NCBI GenBank assembly: GCA_938041635.1
Contig: CALIAD010000051.1
Location: forward strand, 1 to 14,270
Source: an uncultured Atopobium sp.
GTDB lineage: Bacteria; Actinomycetota; Coriobacteriia; Coriobacteriales; Atopobiaceae
DNA: 14,270 nt
Reading direction: 5' to 3'
The notes beneath the pieces were generated by a model. It was not told the origin of the DNA, searched no databases, and worked only from the letters and a program-made list of their open reading frames with translations. The position numbers and the translations under genes are program-made. Position 1 is the first letter of the stretch. Every line of letters starts with the position of its first letter. This document shows, in pieces, positions 13,100 through 14,270 of the stretch.

Positions 13100-14270
13100 T
13101 GAACTTAGACACTTTATCTCTTCAACAATTTAACCAACCTCTGTCTGAAATTACTGACAGGCAGGTTTTTGAATTACTGCTTCAAGTGGTTAAGAGTAAG
13201 TCGGAAGCTCTTCCGTTAAATAATGGTAAGAAGAGGCTCTATTACATCTCCGCAGAGTTTCTGATTGGCAAGCTGCTTTCAAATAACCTCATCAATCTGG
13301 GAATTTATAACGAGGTAAAAGCGCAGCTTTCTAAAGCAGGCCATTCGCTCGAAGACATCGAAGAGCTTGAAGTTGAGCCTTCACTTGGTAACGGTGGTCT
13401 TGGTCGATTGGCAGCATGCTTTATCGATTCTATGTCTACACTTGGTCTGCCAGGCGATGGTGTAGGCCTTAAGTATCATTTTGGCCTTTTCCATCAGCAG
13501 TTTTTAGATAGACAGCAAACTGCCGTTCCAGATGCTTGGCTTGCTGATGATAGGTGGCTTGAAGACGAGAAGACGTCATTTACCGTGGAATTTAGAGATT
13601 TCTCGGTGACGTCTGATCTCTATTCCATTGACGTTTTGGGATATGGTCGAACAAAGAAAAACAGACTTCGTTTGTTTGACCTGCAGAGTATTGATGAATC
13701 ATTAGTTTCTGATGACGCTATTGATTTTGATAAGACTGCATTAAAGAAGAATTTAACGCTCTTTTTGTACCCTGATGATTCTGATGAGGATGGTCAGCTT
13801 CTTCGTGTGTATCAGCAATATTTTATGGTTTCTAATGCTGCACAGCTGATTGTTAAAGAGGCGGTTGAGCGCGGCAGTAATGTTCATGACCTCGCTGACT
13901 ATGTTGTGATTCAGATTAACGATACGCACCCCACAATGGTAATTCCAGAGCTTATTCGTATCTTGACTGAGAAATACGATATCTCGTTTGAAGAGTCTGT
14001 AGACATTGTTTCTTCACTGGTTGCGTACACAAATCATACGATTTTGGCAGAAGCGCTTGAGAAATGGCCCCTTAAATTCATCGAGGAAGTTTCTCCTAAG
14101 ATTGCTTCGATTATCAAAAAGCTTGATCAGTGCATCAGCAGTACCGTTGCTGATCCAAGCGTACAAGTCATCATTGATAAGAAAGTTCACATGGCTAACC
14201 TTGCCATTCATTACGGCTTTAGTATCAATGGTGTTGCAGCACTTCATACTAAGATTTTGGAAGAGACAGA
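13099..14270 (+). CDS. malP: Alpha-glucan (maltodextrin/glycogen) phosphorylase, N-terminal half
   Basis: The frame is open from ATG 13099 to the window edge, giving 390 residues of a GT35 phosphorylase, which normally has about 750-800; the PLP-lysine half is outside. The visible half contains YYISAEFLIGK (48-58), LGNGGLGRLAACF (97-109), INDTHPTM (273-280) and YTNHTILAEALEKWP (310-324), all strongly conserved in the family. The enzyme releases glucose-1-phosphate from the non-reducing ends of alpha-1,4-glucans with inorganic phosphate, completing breakdown of imported dextrins after MalQ. The start overlaps the malQ stop in TAATG and follows GAGGAG (13088-13093) by 5 nt, so coupling is likely. 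Sequence alone does not separate maltodextrin (MalP) from glycogen (GlgP) preference; the neighbourhood favours MalP. Confidence 0.93.
   Translation, partial: MNLDTLSLQQFNQPLSEITDRQVFELLLQVVKSKSEALPLNNGKKRLYYISAEFLIGKLLSNNLINLGIYNEVKAQLSKAGHSLEDIEELEVEPSLGNGGLGRLAACFIDSMSTLGLPGDGVGLKYHFGLFHQQFLDRQQTAVPDAWLADDRWLEDEKTSFTVEFRDFSVTSDLYSIDVLGYGRTKKNRLRLFDLQSIDESLVSDDAIDFDKTALKKNLTLFLYPDDSDEDGQLLRVYQQYFMVSNAAQLIVKEAVERGSNVHDLADYVVIQINDTHPTMVIPELIRILTEKYDISFEESVDIVSSLVAYTNHTILAEALEKWPLKFIEEVSPKIASIIKKLDQCISSTVADPSVQVIIDKKVHMANLAIHYGFSINGVAALHTKILEET

Noticed and set aside
14014..14247. Minus-strand open frame near the right edge
   Set aside because: It lies antisense within the phosphorylase frame, which carries conserved GT35 motifs.

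Overview
The window looks like chromosomal DNA from a low-to-mid GC member of the Coriobacteriia (Actinobacteria), most like an oral Atopobium/Lancefieldella-type organism. This is inferred from overall protein character, GC near the mid-40s percent and gene content, and was not checked by any search. The DNA shows no transposase, integrase, CRISPR array or phage gene.

Layout. (1) Bases 1-397 hold the 3' end of a MalY/PatB-type C-S lyase or aminotransferase gene, followed by a small 22-nt tandem repeat and a hairpin terminator. (2) Bases 635-904 are a tRNA-His/tRNA-Lys pair with its own promoter and terminator. (3) Bases 992-4060 carry two sugar-PTS genes on the + strand, fruK (1-phosphofructokinase) and ptsI (enzyme I), each with its own terminator. 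(4) Bases 4180-5109 (minus) encode a YegS/DagK-type lipid kinase. (5) Bases 5307-6191 (+) encode a Wzm/TagG-type polysaccharide-export ABC permease without an adjacent ATPase gene. (6) Bases 6199-6918 (minus) encode a GntR/UTRA repressor with TreR-like features. It is divergent from (7), bases 7214-14270 (+), a maltodextrin uptake and breakdown operon: Tat-type lipoprotein binding protein, two permeases, MsmK/MalK ATPase, 4-alpha-glucanotransferase (malQ) and the first half of an alpha-glucan phosphorylase (malP/glgP).

How the genes work together. The binding protein, two permeases and ATPase form a CUT1 importer for malto-oligosaccharides. MalQ disproportionates the imported chains and MalP phosphorolyses them to glucose-1-phosphate. 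The divergent TreR-like regulator probably controls this operon. The shared intergenic region (6919-7213) contains a perfect 16-bp palindrome, a dyad wrapped around a consensus -35 box, and a pair of 9-bp direct repeats 21 bp apart. Inside the operon, a perfect 34-nt palindrome separates the binding-protein gene from the permeases, and a full intrinsic terminator separates the ATPase gene from malQ, so expression is probably stepped down along the operon.

Most of the window is recognisable metabolism and transport, and I see no convincing new system. The points most worth a second look are the regulatory architecture of the maltodextrin operon, the isolated export permease that meets the repressor gene tail-to-tail 7 bp away, and a set of intergenic hairpins that share a GAGAAG/CTTCTC core.
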